A DNA stretch of 52,594 bases from Synergistaceae bacterium (GTDB taxonomy: Bacteria; Synergistota; Synergistia; Synergistales; Aminobacteriaceae): the NCBI GenBank assembly GCA_009783355.1, contig WRHH01000015.1, forward strand, positions 1 to 52,594. Direction: 5' to 3'. Of the stretch, positions 17,670 to 26,348 are shown piece by piece. Below the pieces are notes generated by a model. The model did not search any database. It was given only the letters and a program-made list of their open reading frames with translations, and was not told where the DNA came from. Both the position numbers and the translations under genes were made by a program. Within the stretch, counting starts at the first letter, position 1. Every line of letters begins with the position of its first letter.

Positions 17670-18713
17670 ATGTTCGGTACAGATATTGGAATAGATCTTG
17701 GGACAGCGACAGTACTAATCTTTGAAAAAAAGCACGGCGTTGTGTTAAGAGAGCCGTCAGTAGTAGCTATTGACATTGATAGAGGGGATGTCCTGGCAGT
17801 AGGGCTTGAAGCAAAGAGAATGGTTGGGCGAACTCCCGGCAACATTGTATCTGTAAGGCCGCTTAGAGACGGAGTTATTGCAGACTATACGATGACCGAA
17901 GCAATGCTGCACTATTTTATGAAACGGATAATCCAAGGATGGAGAAGGTTTTTTAAGAATCGTGTAATGATCTGCGTCCCTTCTGGAGCAACGGATGTCG
18001 AACGCCGCGCGGTACTTGAAGCCGCAGTTGAAGTCGGCGCCAAAGAGGCTTATCTCATAGAAGAGCCCATGGCGGCGGCAATAGGCGCCGGATTGGACGT
18101 CGAGGAGCCAAAGGGAAAAATGATTGTGGACATCGGAGGAGGAACGACGGATATCGCCGTTATTTCAATGGGCGGTGTTGTCGTATCCAAATCGCTTCGC
18201 GTTGGCGGAGATAAATTCGATGAAAGCATAGTGCGTTACATGCGCCGCGAATACAATCTTGCGATAGGCGACCAAACGGCGGAAAACCTTAAAATTCAAA
18301 TAGGCACTTGCATACCTTATCCGGAAAATGAGAACAGCATGATAATAAAGGGACGCGATCTGGTGCAGGGACTTCCGCGTCAAATAGAAGTTTCAAGCAG
18401 CGCTATAAACAGGGCGATTTCAGAGCTTATTCAGTCATTAGTCGACGGAGTTCGCAATGTACTGGAGGTGACGCCCCCGGAGCTTTCAGCTGACATCATT
18501 GACGGAGGCATAGTTCTTACAGGCGGCGGAGCGCTGCTGAGCGGATTATCCGATCTAATAACAAGCCAGACCGATATATACTGTTTTGTAGCAGAAAACC
18601 CGATGGAATGCGTAGCTCTCGGAACAGGAGAAGCGCTGGCGAGCATCGACGACATAATGGCGTCAGGACGAAATGGCATACTAGTTAATAGCAGCAAAAA
18701 AAGAAAAAGGTGA
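17670..18713 (+). CDS. mreB: Rod-shape protein MreB (MreB/Mbl family)
   Basis: A 347-residue bacterial actin that forms filaments under the membrane and guides lateral wall synthesis. Nucleotide-binding motifs are in place: GTDIGIDLGTATVLIF (phosphate 1), IVDIGGGTTDIAVIS (phosphate 2) and GGIVLTGGGALLSGL (adenosine). EEPMAAAIGAGL is a family hallmark. It lies two bases after truA and is not followed by mreC or mreD, so this may be a stand-alone paralogue. Confidence 0.9.
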   Translation: MFGTDIGIDLGTATVLIFEKKHGVVLREPSVVAIDIDRGDVLAVGLEAKRMVGRTPGNIVSVRPLRDGVIADYTMTEAMLHYFMKRIIQGWRRFFKNRVMICVPSGATDVERRAVLEAAVEVGAKEAYLIEEPMAAAIGAGLDVEEPKGKMIVDIGGGTTDIAVISMGGVVVSKSLRVGGDKFDESIVRYMRREYNLAIGDQTAENLKIQIGTCIPYPENENSMIIKGRDLVQGLPRQIEVSSSAINRAISELIQSLVDGVRNVLEVTPPELSADIIDGGIVLTGGGALLSGLSDLITSQTDIYCFVAENPMECVALGTGEALASIDDIMASGRNGILVNSSKKRKR

Positions 18714-18723
18714 TAAAAGCAGT

Positions 18724-18737
18724 GTGGAGCGTGGAGT
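18724..18737 (+). repeat. Two-unit heptamer GTGGAGC/GTGGAGT after mreB
   Basis: Two adjacent 7-base units begin 11 bases after the mreB stop, followed by TTAAAGATAAAAGC. It is short, and gains weight only because longer heptamer arrays follow other genes here. Confidence 0.45.
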
Positions 18738-18790
18738 TAAAGATAAAAGCAAACGCCAGAGACTTCGGGCTGCGCAATGCAGCTTTGTAA

Positions 18791-18928
18791 GGGCTGTAAC
18801 AAAAATAAATGATACTTACTGTTGTTGTATTTATGAATTTAGAGGTTTTGATTCTCGGACAGTCTGACCCGCTCGACTTTGGCTATTTAGAGGCATAACA
18901 AATAGCTATATTAGCGGGATCAACAGAA
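18791..18928. repeat. Solo MITE end and copy 2 of the 57-bp repeat
   Basis: GGGCTGTAACAAAAA at 18791-18805 matches the MITE terminal repeat. At 18872-18928 lies the second copy of the repeat found at 108-164. Between them a 29-codon frame (18809-18898) ends in LGQSDPLDFGYLEA; its tail is shared with copy 1. These look like parts of an older mobile element whose core is gone. The 250 bases from 18929 to 19180 show no gene. Confidence 0.55.
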
Positions 18929-19180
18929 GGCACAAACGCGCTAGCGTAAACAATCAAGAGCGCATATTCCGCTATAGCCGTCACATTCGCGCCCCTTTCC
19001 GCCAAAATCATACCTTATATTAATTCTATTATAGTCGCTTAAATAACATGTTTTCAATAGAAAAAAATCGGACTACCGGAAATAACTGTTCCGTATAAAA
19101 CAAAACAGCAGTAAACAAAAAATATTGCATCACTGAGCTGGGCGTTCAACTTCTTTTTACCATAGATGGCTATTACAGAC

Positions 19181-19208
19181 TTGCCAAAATACGCTCGGAT
19201 AGTATAAT
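19181..19208 (+). promoter_or_regulatory. Promoter of the M28 peptidase gene
   Basis: TTGCCA (19181-19186) and TATAAT (19203-19208) with a 16-base spacer, about 100 bases upstream of the chosen start codon. Confidence 0.6.
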
Positions 19209-19311
19209 TTATAGGATTACATTATTGAGAACAAGTAAAAAATATTGAATCATGCTTGATAATGTGACTTTTTTCAAAAAACAGCTATCTATGATAAAGG
19301 AGAGAAACAAT

Positions 19312-21183
19312 TTGAAATCAAGATTTTTAATTTTTTTAACTGCGTTAATGATTGTGACGGGGCTATTTGCTTCACAGACCCTGACGAGTGAACTCGTTCT
19401 TACTGAAGAAGAAGAGAAATTTCTGTCGTTTATGGACTATGATAATGCGGAAAACATTGTTCGTTACCTGTCTGTCGGTATCGGCAACAGGACTACTTCG
19501 TCGATAGGGGCGGATCAAGCTGCTGATTACTTTATGACTCAACTGAAGCTCTACGGTTACGAGCCGATTCTGCATGAATTTGATATCCGTGAAGCAGCTT
19601 CAGGCGCAGCTGCGAGTTCTGCTAATCAGCGTAATAACGGCTACGTGGAGATAAACGGCAAGAGATATATGTATTTCGGCCCAACTTATGCCGGCAGTAC
19701 CGTGTACCAGTTTACCAACAATACGGTGAATACCACGGGCGCTATAGTGCTGGATTGGCCCAGCACAGGCGCAAACTTCCAGACCTATGCGAGCCTGGAT
19801 GTACCGGTCGGCGATTACACAGGCAAAGCGGTGTTCGTTCGCACGGGCACGGGGCCGACGAATAACGCGTCTGCTGCTGCGGCTCCCAGTGCGGCTCAGT
19901 ATTACAACGCCGCTCTGGCGCTGCAAACAGCTGGCGCCCAAGCGGTTATCTTTCAATGGCGCGAGCCGCGCTCTATCTCCATCTCCCCTCTACCTCCCTT
20001 TAATGGTAAAACGACCGGCAGCGACACTACTTATGCGCAAATAGGCAATACAACCAGCGGTACTGCAATTTCCATTCCGGTAGGTACTACGAACTATGTC
20101 GATACGAATTCCATATTGAGTGGCTTGAGCGCCGACACTCCGATCAGAGTGAACATGAGAACAAGATTTGATGGGAAAAACGTGATAGCGGTATTGCCTT
20201 CTGCTACGGGAAGCAAAAAGACCGTCTATGTGACAGCGCACTATGATAGTGTTATCAGCGGCTCCGGTGGCAACGACAATTCCTCTGGCCCGTCGATGTT
20301 GATGGAAATGGCGCGCGCGTGGAAGCAAAGCGAGGTTCTATTTGAGCACAACATAGTTTTCGCGCTGTTCAATCCCGAAGAAGCTTTTTCTATGCGCGGC
20401 TCGCGGAGATTCATTACCGATTTTATAGAGAAAGAGAAGGACGAAATTTTCAAAGCTGAAAATTTCGCGGGGCTCTATAACATGGACCAGATAGCCACTG
20501 GCGAACCGGAGTGTATATACATGCATATAAGCATCCATAACGCGGATATTAACACGCTTCAAAATGCGTTAGCAAACACCACGGACCGTCTGATAGACGT
20601 TCCGCAAGCATTGGTAATCGCTAACGAATACACCGGGTTCAGGCACGTTTATCAAGCCGTCCAAAAGCTGCAAAATAGCGGCAGGCATAAAGACAAAAAA
20701 ATTACGTTCAAAAAAAGCAGCCTGAATCCTCTTGATTATCTCTCATACGAAAAAGATCTTAATGGCGACTACATATATGACGACTTCAATATCCTGGATA
20801 ATTTTAGCATCGTCTATGGAGCAGGCACGGATAACTATCCTTTCGCACAGGCAGGCATTAGCACGAACTCGCAGTTTTTGCACGAAAACCTGAAAAATTC
20901 GATGCAGTGTTTTAGCTGGCGTAAAAGCCTAAAAGGCATACCCATGACGGGAACGGGAGGTACATTGGAAACAGTGTATCACACTGTGGGCGATACTTAT
21001 AATAATAACTACAGTCGCGCTAAACACGAAATTGATGGCGATACGTTGGCTTTGGCTGTTTTCTATTCGGCTGGAGGTTCTGTTGTATTGGAGGAAGAGG
21101 AATGCTGGCTCGGATGCAACGCGAGCTATGCGTTAATAGTTCTATTGGCTGTTGTTCCATTCTTTTTCATGAAAAAGAGATAA
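19312..21183 (+). CDS. Secreted M28 aminopeptidase with Synergist-CTERM tail
   Basis: A 623-residue exported zinc aminopeptidase. Start: TTG at 19312, seven bases after AAAGGAGA, placing the signal peptide (SRFLIFLTALMIVTGLFA) at the N-terminus; an ATG at 19252 would add 20 residues before it. A protease-associated-type insert precedes the M28 core: VTAHYDS near 308, GGNDNSSGP near 320, FNPEEAFSMRGS near 355 (catalytic and zinc Glu), YNMDQ near 389 and YHTVGD near 557. The end, CWLGCNASYALIVLLAV plus KKR, is a Synergist-CTERM anchor with Cys-Asn-Ala. It complements the M14 carboxypeptidases in external peptide breakdown. Confidence 0.88.
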   Translation: MKSRFLIFLTALMIVTGLFASQTLTSELVLTEEEEKFLSFMDYDNAENIVRYLSVGIGNRTTSSIGADQAADYFMTQLKLYGYEPILHEFDIREAASGAAASSANQRNNGYVEINGKRYMYFGPTYAGSTVYQFTNNTVNTTGAIVLDWPSTGANFQTYASLDVPVGDYTGKAVFVRTGTGPTNNASAAAAPSAAQYYNAALALQTAGAQAVIFQWREPRSISISPLPPFNGKTTGSDTTYAQIGNTTSGTAISIPVGTTNYVDTNSILSGLSADTPIRVNMRTRFDGKNVIAVLPSATGSKKTVYVTAHYDSVISGSGGNDNSSGPSMLMEMARAWKQSEVLFEHNIVFALFNPEEAFSMRGSRRFITDFIEKEKDEIFKAENFAGLYNMDQIATGEPECIYMHISIHNADINTLQNALANTTDRLIDVPQALVIANEYTGFRHVYQAVQKLQNSGRHKDKKITFKKSSLNPLDYLSYEKDLNGDYIYDDFNILDNFSIVYGAGTDNYPFAQAGISTNSQFLHENLKNSMQCFSWRKSLKGIPMTGTGGTLETVYHTVGDTYNNNYSRAKHEIDGDTLALAVFYSAGGSVVLEEEECWLGCNASYALIVLLAVVPFFFMKKR

Positions 21184-21337
21184 TGAAAAAACGCCAGCGA
21201 ATAGATTAATTAAGAAGCAATGTTGATAGGTCCTGCATTTTTCCTGGCAAAGCTGCATTATCTTTACCACATAATCCGGCGGGAGAAATACGGAAAGTTT
21301 ATTTCACTGAGGTTGTTGTAACAAAAGTAACAAAAAT

Positions 21338-21458
21338 GGGGCTGTAACAAAAGCTGGCGGCAGGATGCCGCCCATACAACATATTGTGCTCACAATGCCG
21401 AACAACCACTATATATTGTGGTTTGGGATGACCAATATACTACTTTTGTTACAGCCCC
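21338..21458 (+). mobile_element. MITE copy 2, complete, 121 bp
   Basis: Perfect 16-base inverted ends, GGGGCTGTAACAAAAG and CTTTTGTTACAGCCCC. The interior matches copies 1 and 3 with several substitutions (CAGGATG, GTGCTCACAATGCCG, GGGATGACC). The GGCGGC-type hairpin, read on the minus strand and followed by AGCTTTTG, lies 30 to 150 bases past the stop of the minus-strand transglutaminase gene and would terminate it. No clear target-site duplication. The ends recall IS1182-type termini, so a transposase elsewhere in the genome may mobilise it. Confidence 0.85.
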
Positions 21459-21486
21459 TCACTTTCCAGGATTCTGACATATAGCC

Positions 21487-22713
21487 TTATTTGAATTTAC
21501 CTAACAACAGAGCGAGAGAATCGTAGCAGAGAAACTCGATACCCGCTGCTAATCCCGGATCAATAAGTTTCAGCTTAGTGTTAATTTCCGAAGGCATAGC
21601 GTATGACGGGTCAAATTCCAGTTCGAACGCCCGTTCGTTATTCACCTTGGCCCTCGCTATGCGCGCGGGCGTCTTGCTGATGAAATCGCTGTCTGAAGCG
21701 ATATGCGAGTCTGTCATATTATAATAGTCGTACCAAGTCGCCGTACAAGTAATGTTGGGATTTAGAACAAACTCTTGAACGTGGTCGTAACCGAGTTTCG
21801 TGAAAAATTCCGTTGTGCGGTTGAAATGAAAATGCAAAGGCAGACCATATGTGTCATTGTTATTTAATGTCACATCCACCTGATACCACTCCCCAAACAG
21901 ATTGACGGCGTTCCAGTTATGAAGTTCTCCATTGGGATATTCTCTATTGCGAACTATACCAAAGAATGTCAAGCATTCAAAGCCCAACAGTCTTAGGATA
22001 TATTGAAATGATGCGGAATAGCCTCCGCAAGTTGCCCTTCTCCCGATAATGGCGCCATACACAGTTTTATGATTAGGAGCATTTCTATCGTATGTTATCC
22101 TGTCGCACAACCAGTCGTGCACAGCAAGCTCCTGTTCGTACGGCGTCATCCAGCTAACGCTGCGCAACAGATTTTCAAGCTCGTCTTGTATGGCAGTTAT
22201 TCCCTGATTAACCCAATATTCCAAATCAGTTATTTCCTGTTCTGTGAGCCAGTCGAGCAGATTATTTGCACTATCAATATTAGCGCATATTTCCTTGCCA
22301 TCCTTTTCATAAACCGGTCGTATAACATAATAACCGTCGGCCGAAAAATCACCATTTAGCACTAATTTAATTGCGCCTGTCCACCAGAAAAACTCCGGAT
22401 GGGTATAGACCACAAGCATCGCAATTCTATGAAGCGCATTTGCATCCGAATTATTACGCAGAGGAAAATCTACTGTTATTCTCATTTCAAGATTTGCTAT
22501 GCCTGTGGCAATTTGATCGTACAACCGTTTTTCTGCGTCGGTCAGGCTGCAATACTCAAGTAGACTCGAAGCGGGAACGCCGCCGACTTCCGAATAGGGC
22601 CAACCGGGTGTAATGTTTATAGTGTTCGTTGCGGCAAGCGCCGCCGCTGGCGTTGCTAATATGTTGAGGAAAATTAAGAACGCGAGTGCAAGGGATAAGG
22701 TTTTCTTTTTCAC
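21487..22713 (-). CDS. Secreted transglutaminase-like protein, paralogue 1
   Basis: A 408-residue exported protein (signal peptide KTLSLALAFLIFLNILATPAAALA). A transglutaminase-like cysteine fold lies in residues about 190-290: VHDWLCDRITYDRNAPNHKTVYGA, then the catalytic Cys in RRATCGGYSASF, His in GELHNWNAV and Asp in YQVDVT. Bacterial members cleave or cross-link proteins or peptides outside the membrane. It starts with GTG preceded by AGGAGGCG. It is about 75 percent identical by eye to the gene at 24984-26216, the duplication including about 20 bases after the stop. It has no anchoring tail. Confidence 0.82.
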   Translation of the reverse strand: MKKKTLSLALAFLIFLNILATPAAALAATNTINITPGWPYSEVGGVPASSLLEYCSLTDAEKRLYDQIATGIANLEMRITVDFPLRNNSDANALHRIAMLVVYTHPEFFWWTGAIKLVLNGDFSADGYYVIRPVYEKDGKEICANIDSANNLLDWLTEQEITDLEYWVNQGITAIQDELENLLRSVSWMTPYEQELAVHDWLCDRITYDRNAPNHKTVYGAIIGRRATCGGYSASFQYILRLLGFECLTFFGIVRNREYPNGELHNWNAVNLFGEWYQVDVTLNNNDTYGLPLHFHFNRTTEFFTKLGYDHVQEFVLNPNITCTATWYDYYNMTDSHIASDSDFISKTPARIARAKVNNERAFELEFDPSYAMPSEINTKLKLIDPGLAAGIEFLCYDSLALLLGKFK

Positions 22714-22795
22714 TGTAACGCCTCCTGTAATATTGTTATAATTTTAAGCGGGTATTTTCATTTTAGAAACATTATACCTGTCAATTTATTACCGC

Positions 22796-24499
22796 TTACT
22801 CGAAAGTTGCTGTGTTCCCGCCCGAGGTTGCCTCGCCGCCTCCCGCCTTTTTCCTCAATTCTTCGATAATGGCTGTGTTTTTCAGGCGCTCGTTCTTTTG
22901 CGCCAATTCCACGTCGCTTTCCGATACAGTCGCTCCGGATTTCAATAAAAGCGATACAATTTCGGGCTCTCTTGTTTCCATGGAGAAATTCAAAGCAGTT
23001 CTTCCGTCGTTGTTTTTCGCGTTTACGTCGGCGCCTGCCTGAATTAGCGCGCTTATTACTTCAGGGCTTTTGTTGGAATGGACAGTCAGGATTAACGGCG
23101 TATCGGCGTCTTTATCTTTCGCGTTAACGTCTGCGCCTGCCATAATGAGCGCGTTTATGACTTCCGCGCTGTTCTCAATAGCGGCTGACATCAAAGGCGT
23201 CCAGCCGTCTTTATCTTTTGCGTTGACGTCAGCGCCTCCTTTGATAAGCGCGTTCAGGATTTCAGGATTATTGTTGTATCGGGCAGCCGACATCAAAGGC
23301 GTCCAGCCGTCTTTATCTTTCGCGTTGACGTCAGCGCCTCCTTTGATAAGCGCGTTCAGGATTTCAGGATTATTGTTGTATCGGGCAGCCGACATCAAAG
23401 GCGTCCAGCCGTCTTTATCTTTTGCGTTGACGTCAGCGCTTCCTTTGATAAGCGCGTTCAGGATTTCAGGATTATTGTTGTATCGGGCAGCCGACATCAA
23501 AGGCGTCCAGCCGTCTTTATCTTTTGCGTTGATGTCTACGCCTCCTTTGATAAGCGCGTTCAGAATTTCAGGATTATTGTTGTATAGGGCAGCCAACATC
23601 AAAGGCGTCCAGCCGTCGTTATCTTTCGCGCTGACGTCCGCGCCTCCTTTGATAAGTGCGTTCAGGATTTCAGGATTATTGTTGAATAGGGCAGCAAACA
23701 TCAAAGGCGTCCAGCCGTCGTTATCTTTCGCGCCGACGTCCGCGCCTCCTTTGATAAGTGCGCTCAGAATTTCAGGATTATTATTGAATCGAACAGCAAA
23801 TATCAAAGGCGTCCAGCCTTCTTTATCTTTCGCGCCGATGTCCGCGCCTCCTTTGATAAGTGCGCTCAGAATTTCAGGATTATTACTAAATCGGGCAGCC
23901 AACATCAGGGGCGTCGAGTCGTCGTTATCCTTCACTTCGACGTCAGCGCCAGCTGCCAGTAAAAGCGATACAAACTCGATCCTATTTCTTGCTGCAACCC
24001 AACTCAAAGCAGTTATCCCGTCTGCCCTTTTTGCGTTGACATCTGCGCCTCTTTGAATGAGCGAGTTCGCAATCTCCTTGCTGTTATGCTGAGCAGCTAA
24101 AATCAACGCTGTCACTCCGTTGTTAGCTTTCGCGTTGACGTCCGCACCAGCTTTGATGAGCACATTTACAACTTCCGCGCTGTTCATCAAGGTAGCTATT
24201 ATCAACGCCGTTGATCCTTTACCATTTTTCGCGTTGACATCCGCGCCAGCTTGAATAAGTACGTTAAGAACTTCAGGGTTATTGTTATAATGGGCAGCGT
24301 GCATCAACGGTGTCAGGCCGTACTCAGCTTTCGCGTTAACGTTCGCGCCGCCTTGGATCGCCGCCTCAATTTCCTGAGGCGTGGCGGATTGGCACAGTTT
24401 GTTAAAGTTTTCCGCTTTCTTTTGCTGCACCCACATGACGCCCACCGTCATCGCTAATACAATAAGCACGCACACAAATAACGCCGTTAGTCTTCTCAA
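22796..24499 (-). CDS. Membrane-anchored ankyrin-repeat protein (567 residues)
   Basis: An N-terminal hydrophobic segment (LTALFVCVLIVLAMTVGVMWV) is followed by a header NFNKLCQSATPQEIEAAIQGG and about 15 ankyrin repeats of 33 residues. Five central repeats (WTPLMSAARYNNNPEILNAL) are nearly identical in DNA, a sign of recent unit duplication. Ankyrin arrays bind proteins; the likely location is the outer face of the inner membrane. The end SESDVELAQKNERLKN matches the 1847-residue protein, after which about 36 residues are deleted and a CAA codon has become the TAA stop, so the C-terminal domain of the large protein has been lost. See findings. Confidence 0.88.
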   Translation of the reverse strand: MRRLTALFVCVLIVLAMTVGVMWVQQKKAENFNKLCQSATPQEIEAAIQGGANVNAKAEYGLTPLMHAAHYNNNPEVLNVLIQAGADVNAKNGKGSTALIIATLMNSAEVVNVLIKAGADVNAKANNGVTALILAAQHNSKEIANSLIQRGADVNAKRADGITALSWVAARNRIEFVSLLLAAGADVEVKDNDDSTPLMLAARFSNNPEILSALIKGGADIGAKDKEGWTPLIFAVRFNNNPEILSALIKGGADVGAKDNDGWTPLMFAALFNNNPEILNALIKGGADVSAKDNDGWTPLMLAALYNNNPEILNALIKGGVDINAKDKDGWTPLMSAARYNNNPEILNALIKGSADVNAKDKDGWTPLMSAARYNNNPEILNALIKGGADVNAKDKDGWTPLMSAARYNNNPEILNALIKGGADVNAKDKDGWTPLMSAAIENSAEVINALIMAGADVNAKDKDADTPLILTVHSNKSPEVISALIQAGADVNAKNNDGRTALNFSMETREPEIVSLLLKSGATVSESDVELAQKNERLKNTAIIEELRKKAGGGEATSGGNTATFE

Positions 24500-24983
24500 A
24501 ACACTTCTTCCTTTCCTAATTTATCGGCTCGCCAGATTCACCACATCTGAAATTTACGCGTCTTCCATAGGAATACGCGCCATACCCATACTGCCATGCA
24601 AATTTCACTGGCGCAAGACTTCTACCGAACAATCCATTATGGGCAATCCCATCATCAACCGAGCATTAAAATTAATTTTCGTACTAAAGATGCATCCCTA
24701 CGGGATGCGGAAAATCAATCGTTAGAGAAACAGAAGCTTAGCTTTGTAAAAAAACCGTTCGTGATAATTTTATCATTGCATAAACCTCCTGAGTTTGTTT
24801 TGTTTTGTTTTTGGCTGATACAATTTTACCCGATGAAGGAGTTCATGCCTATACTTTTGGCATATTTTATTTGCTCGTTATTGTGTTTTCAAGTTACAAT
24901 CTTGTTTATAGTTCCTGCGAAGTTTGAGTGAATATGATATTTTTTAGATTAGCAAAAAGGATATATTTGTCTGACATATAACC
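24500..24983. other. Gap with a palindrome and a sequence shared with the ankyrin pseudogene
   Basis: This 484-base gap upstream of the 567-residue ankyrin gene holds GCATCCC-TAC-GGGATGC at 24692-24708, a 7-base stem of a kind often dispersed between genes. About 21 bases at 24521-24541 (core TCGGCTCGCCAGATTC) recur at 33996-34016 at the edge of the ankyrin pseudogene. On the minus strand a 50-codon frame without a start (24665-24516) ends across this shared stretch; I cannot support it as a gene. Confidence 0.5.
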
Positions 24984-26216
24984 TTATTTAAATACGCCTA
25001 ACAACAGAGCGTGAGAATCGTAGCATAGAAACTCGATACCCGCTGCTAATCCCGGATCAACAAGTTTCAGCTTAGTGTTAATCTCCGAAGGCATAGCGTA
25101 AGACGGGTCAAATTCCAGTTCGAACGCCCGTTCGCGATTCGCCTTGGCCTTCGCTATGCGCGCGGGCGCATTGCTGATGAAATCGCTGTCTGAAGCGATA
25201 TGCGAGTCTGTCATATTATAATAGTCGTACTGAGTCGCCGTACAAGTAATGTTGGGATTTAGAACAGACCCTTGAACGTGATTATAACCGAGACCAGTGA
25301 AAAATTTCGTTGTGCGATTGAAATGAAAATGCCAAGGCAGATCATGTGCGTCATTGTCATCACCTGTCACATCCACCTGATACCATTCCCCATACAGTTT
25401 GACGGCGCTCCAGGCATGATATTCTCCATTGGGATATTCTCTATTGCGAACTATACCAGAGAAAGTCAAGCATTCAACGCCCAACAGTCTTAGGATATAT
25501 TGAAATGATCCGGAATAGCCTGCGCAAGTTGCCCTTCTCTCGATAATGGCGCCATACACAGTATGACGATTAGGGGCATTTTTATCGTATGTTATCCTGT
25601 CGCACAACCAGTCGTGCACAGCAAGCTCCTTTTCGTGCGGCGTCATCGCGCTGACTCTGCGCAGCAGATTTTCAAGCTCGTTGTGTAGGGCAGTTACTCC
25701 CTGATTAACCCAATATTTCAACTCAGTTATTTCCTGTCCTGCGGGCCATACGAGCTGATTTTTCGCGCGATTAAATTTAGCGCATATTTCCTTGCCATTC
25801 TTTTCATAAACCGGCAGTATAGAATAATCGCCGTCGACCGTCGATTTGCCATTTATCACAAATTTATATGTATATGTGCCTGTCCACCAGAAAAACTCCG
25901 GATGGATATAGTGCACAAGCCTCGCGATTTTTTTAAGCGCTGCTGCACCCGAAATATTACGCAGAGGAAAATCTACTGTTATTCTCATATCAAGATTTGC
26001 GATGCCTGTGGCAATTTGATCGTACAACCGTTTTTCTGCGCCGGTCAGGCTGTAATACTCACGTAGCCTCGAAGCGGGGACGCCGCCGACTGCCGCATAG
26101 GGCCAACCGGGTGTAATGTTTATAGTGTTATTTGCGGCAAGCGCCGCCGCTGGCGTTGTTAATATGTTGAGGAAAATTAAGAACGCGAGTGCAAGGGATA
26201 AGGTTTTCTTTTTCAC
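24984..26216 (-). CDS. Secreted transglutaminase-like protein, paralogue 2
   Basis: 410 residues, with the same layout as the protein at 21487-22713: a near-identical signal peptide, then the fold with catalytic Cys in RRATCAGYSGSF, His in GEYHAWSAV and Asp in YQVDVTGDD. The triad is intact in both, so both copies may be active; differences cluster between residues 90 and 170 and around the His loop. It starts with GTG. The two paralogues flank the 567-residue ankyrin gene, so the block likely arose by tandem duplication. Confidence 0.82.
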   Translation of the reverse strand: MKKKTLSLALAFLIFLNILTTPAAALAANNTINITPGWPYAAVGGVPASRLREYYSLTGAEKRLYDQIATGIANLDMRITVDFPLRNISGAAALKKIARLVHYIHPEFFWWTGTYTYKFVINGKSTVDGDYSILPVYEKNGKEICAKFNRAKNQLVWPAGQEITELKYWVNQGVTALHNELENLLRRVSAMTPHEKELAVHDWLCDRITYDKNAPNRHTVYGAIIERRATCAGYSGSFQYILRLLGVECLTFSGIVRNREYPNGEYHAWSAVKLYGEWYQVDVTGDDNDAHDLPWHFHFNRTTKFFTGLGYNHVQGSVLNPNITCTATQYDYYNMTDSHIASDSDFISNAPARIAKAKANRERAFELEFDPSYAMPSEINTKLKLVDPGLAAGIEFLCYDSHALLLGVFK

Positions 26217-26348
26217 TATAACGCCTCCTCAAATATTGCTAAAAAATTATTGAATAAAACACTTTTTTCATTTTCTGTTCCTCTTGATCGTTTTGGCGGT
26301 TATTTTTCAATATTGATATTATAACAATATTCAATTTCAGAAAGCGGG

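Noticed and set aside
23070-24056. Long plus-strand open frame opposite the 567-residue ankyrin gene
   Set aside because: It is an antisense shadow: it repeats with the 99-base ankyrin units and has a biased Ser/Leu composition. The same holds for the plus-strand frames at 28587-33695.
24596-24931. 111-codon plus-strand frame
   Set aside because: It contains the palindrome at 24692-24708, has no ribosome binding site and does not look like a protein family.
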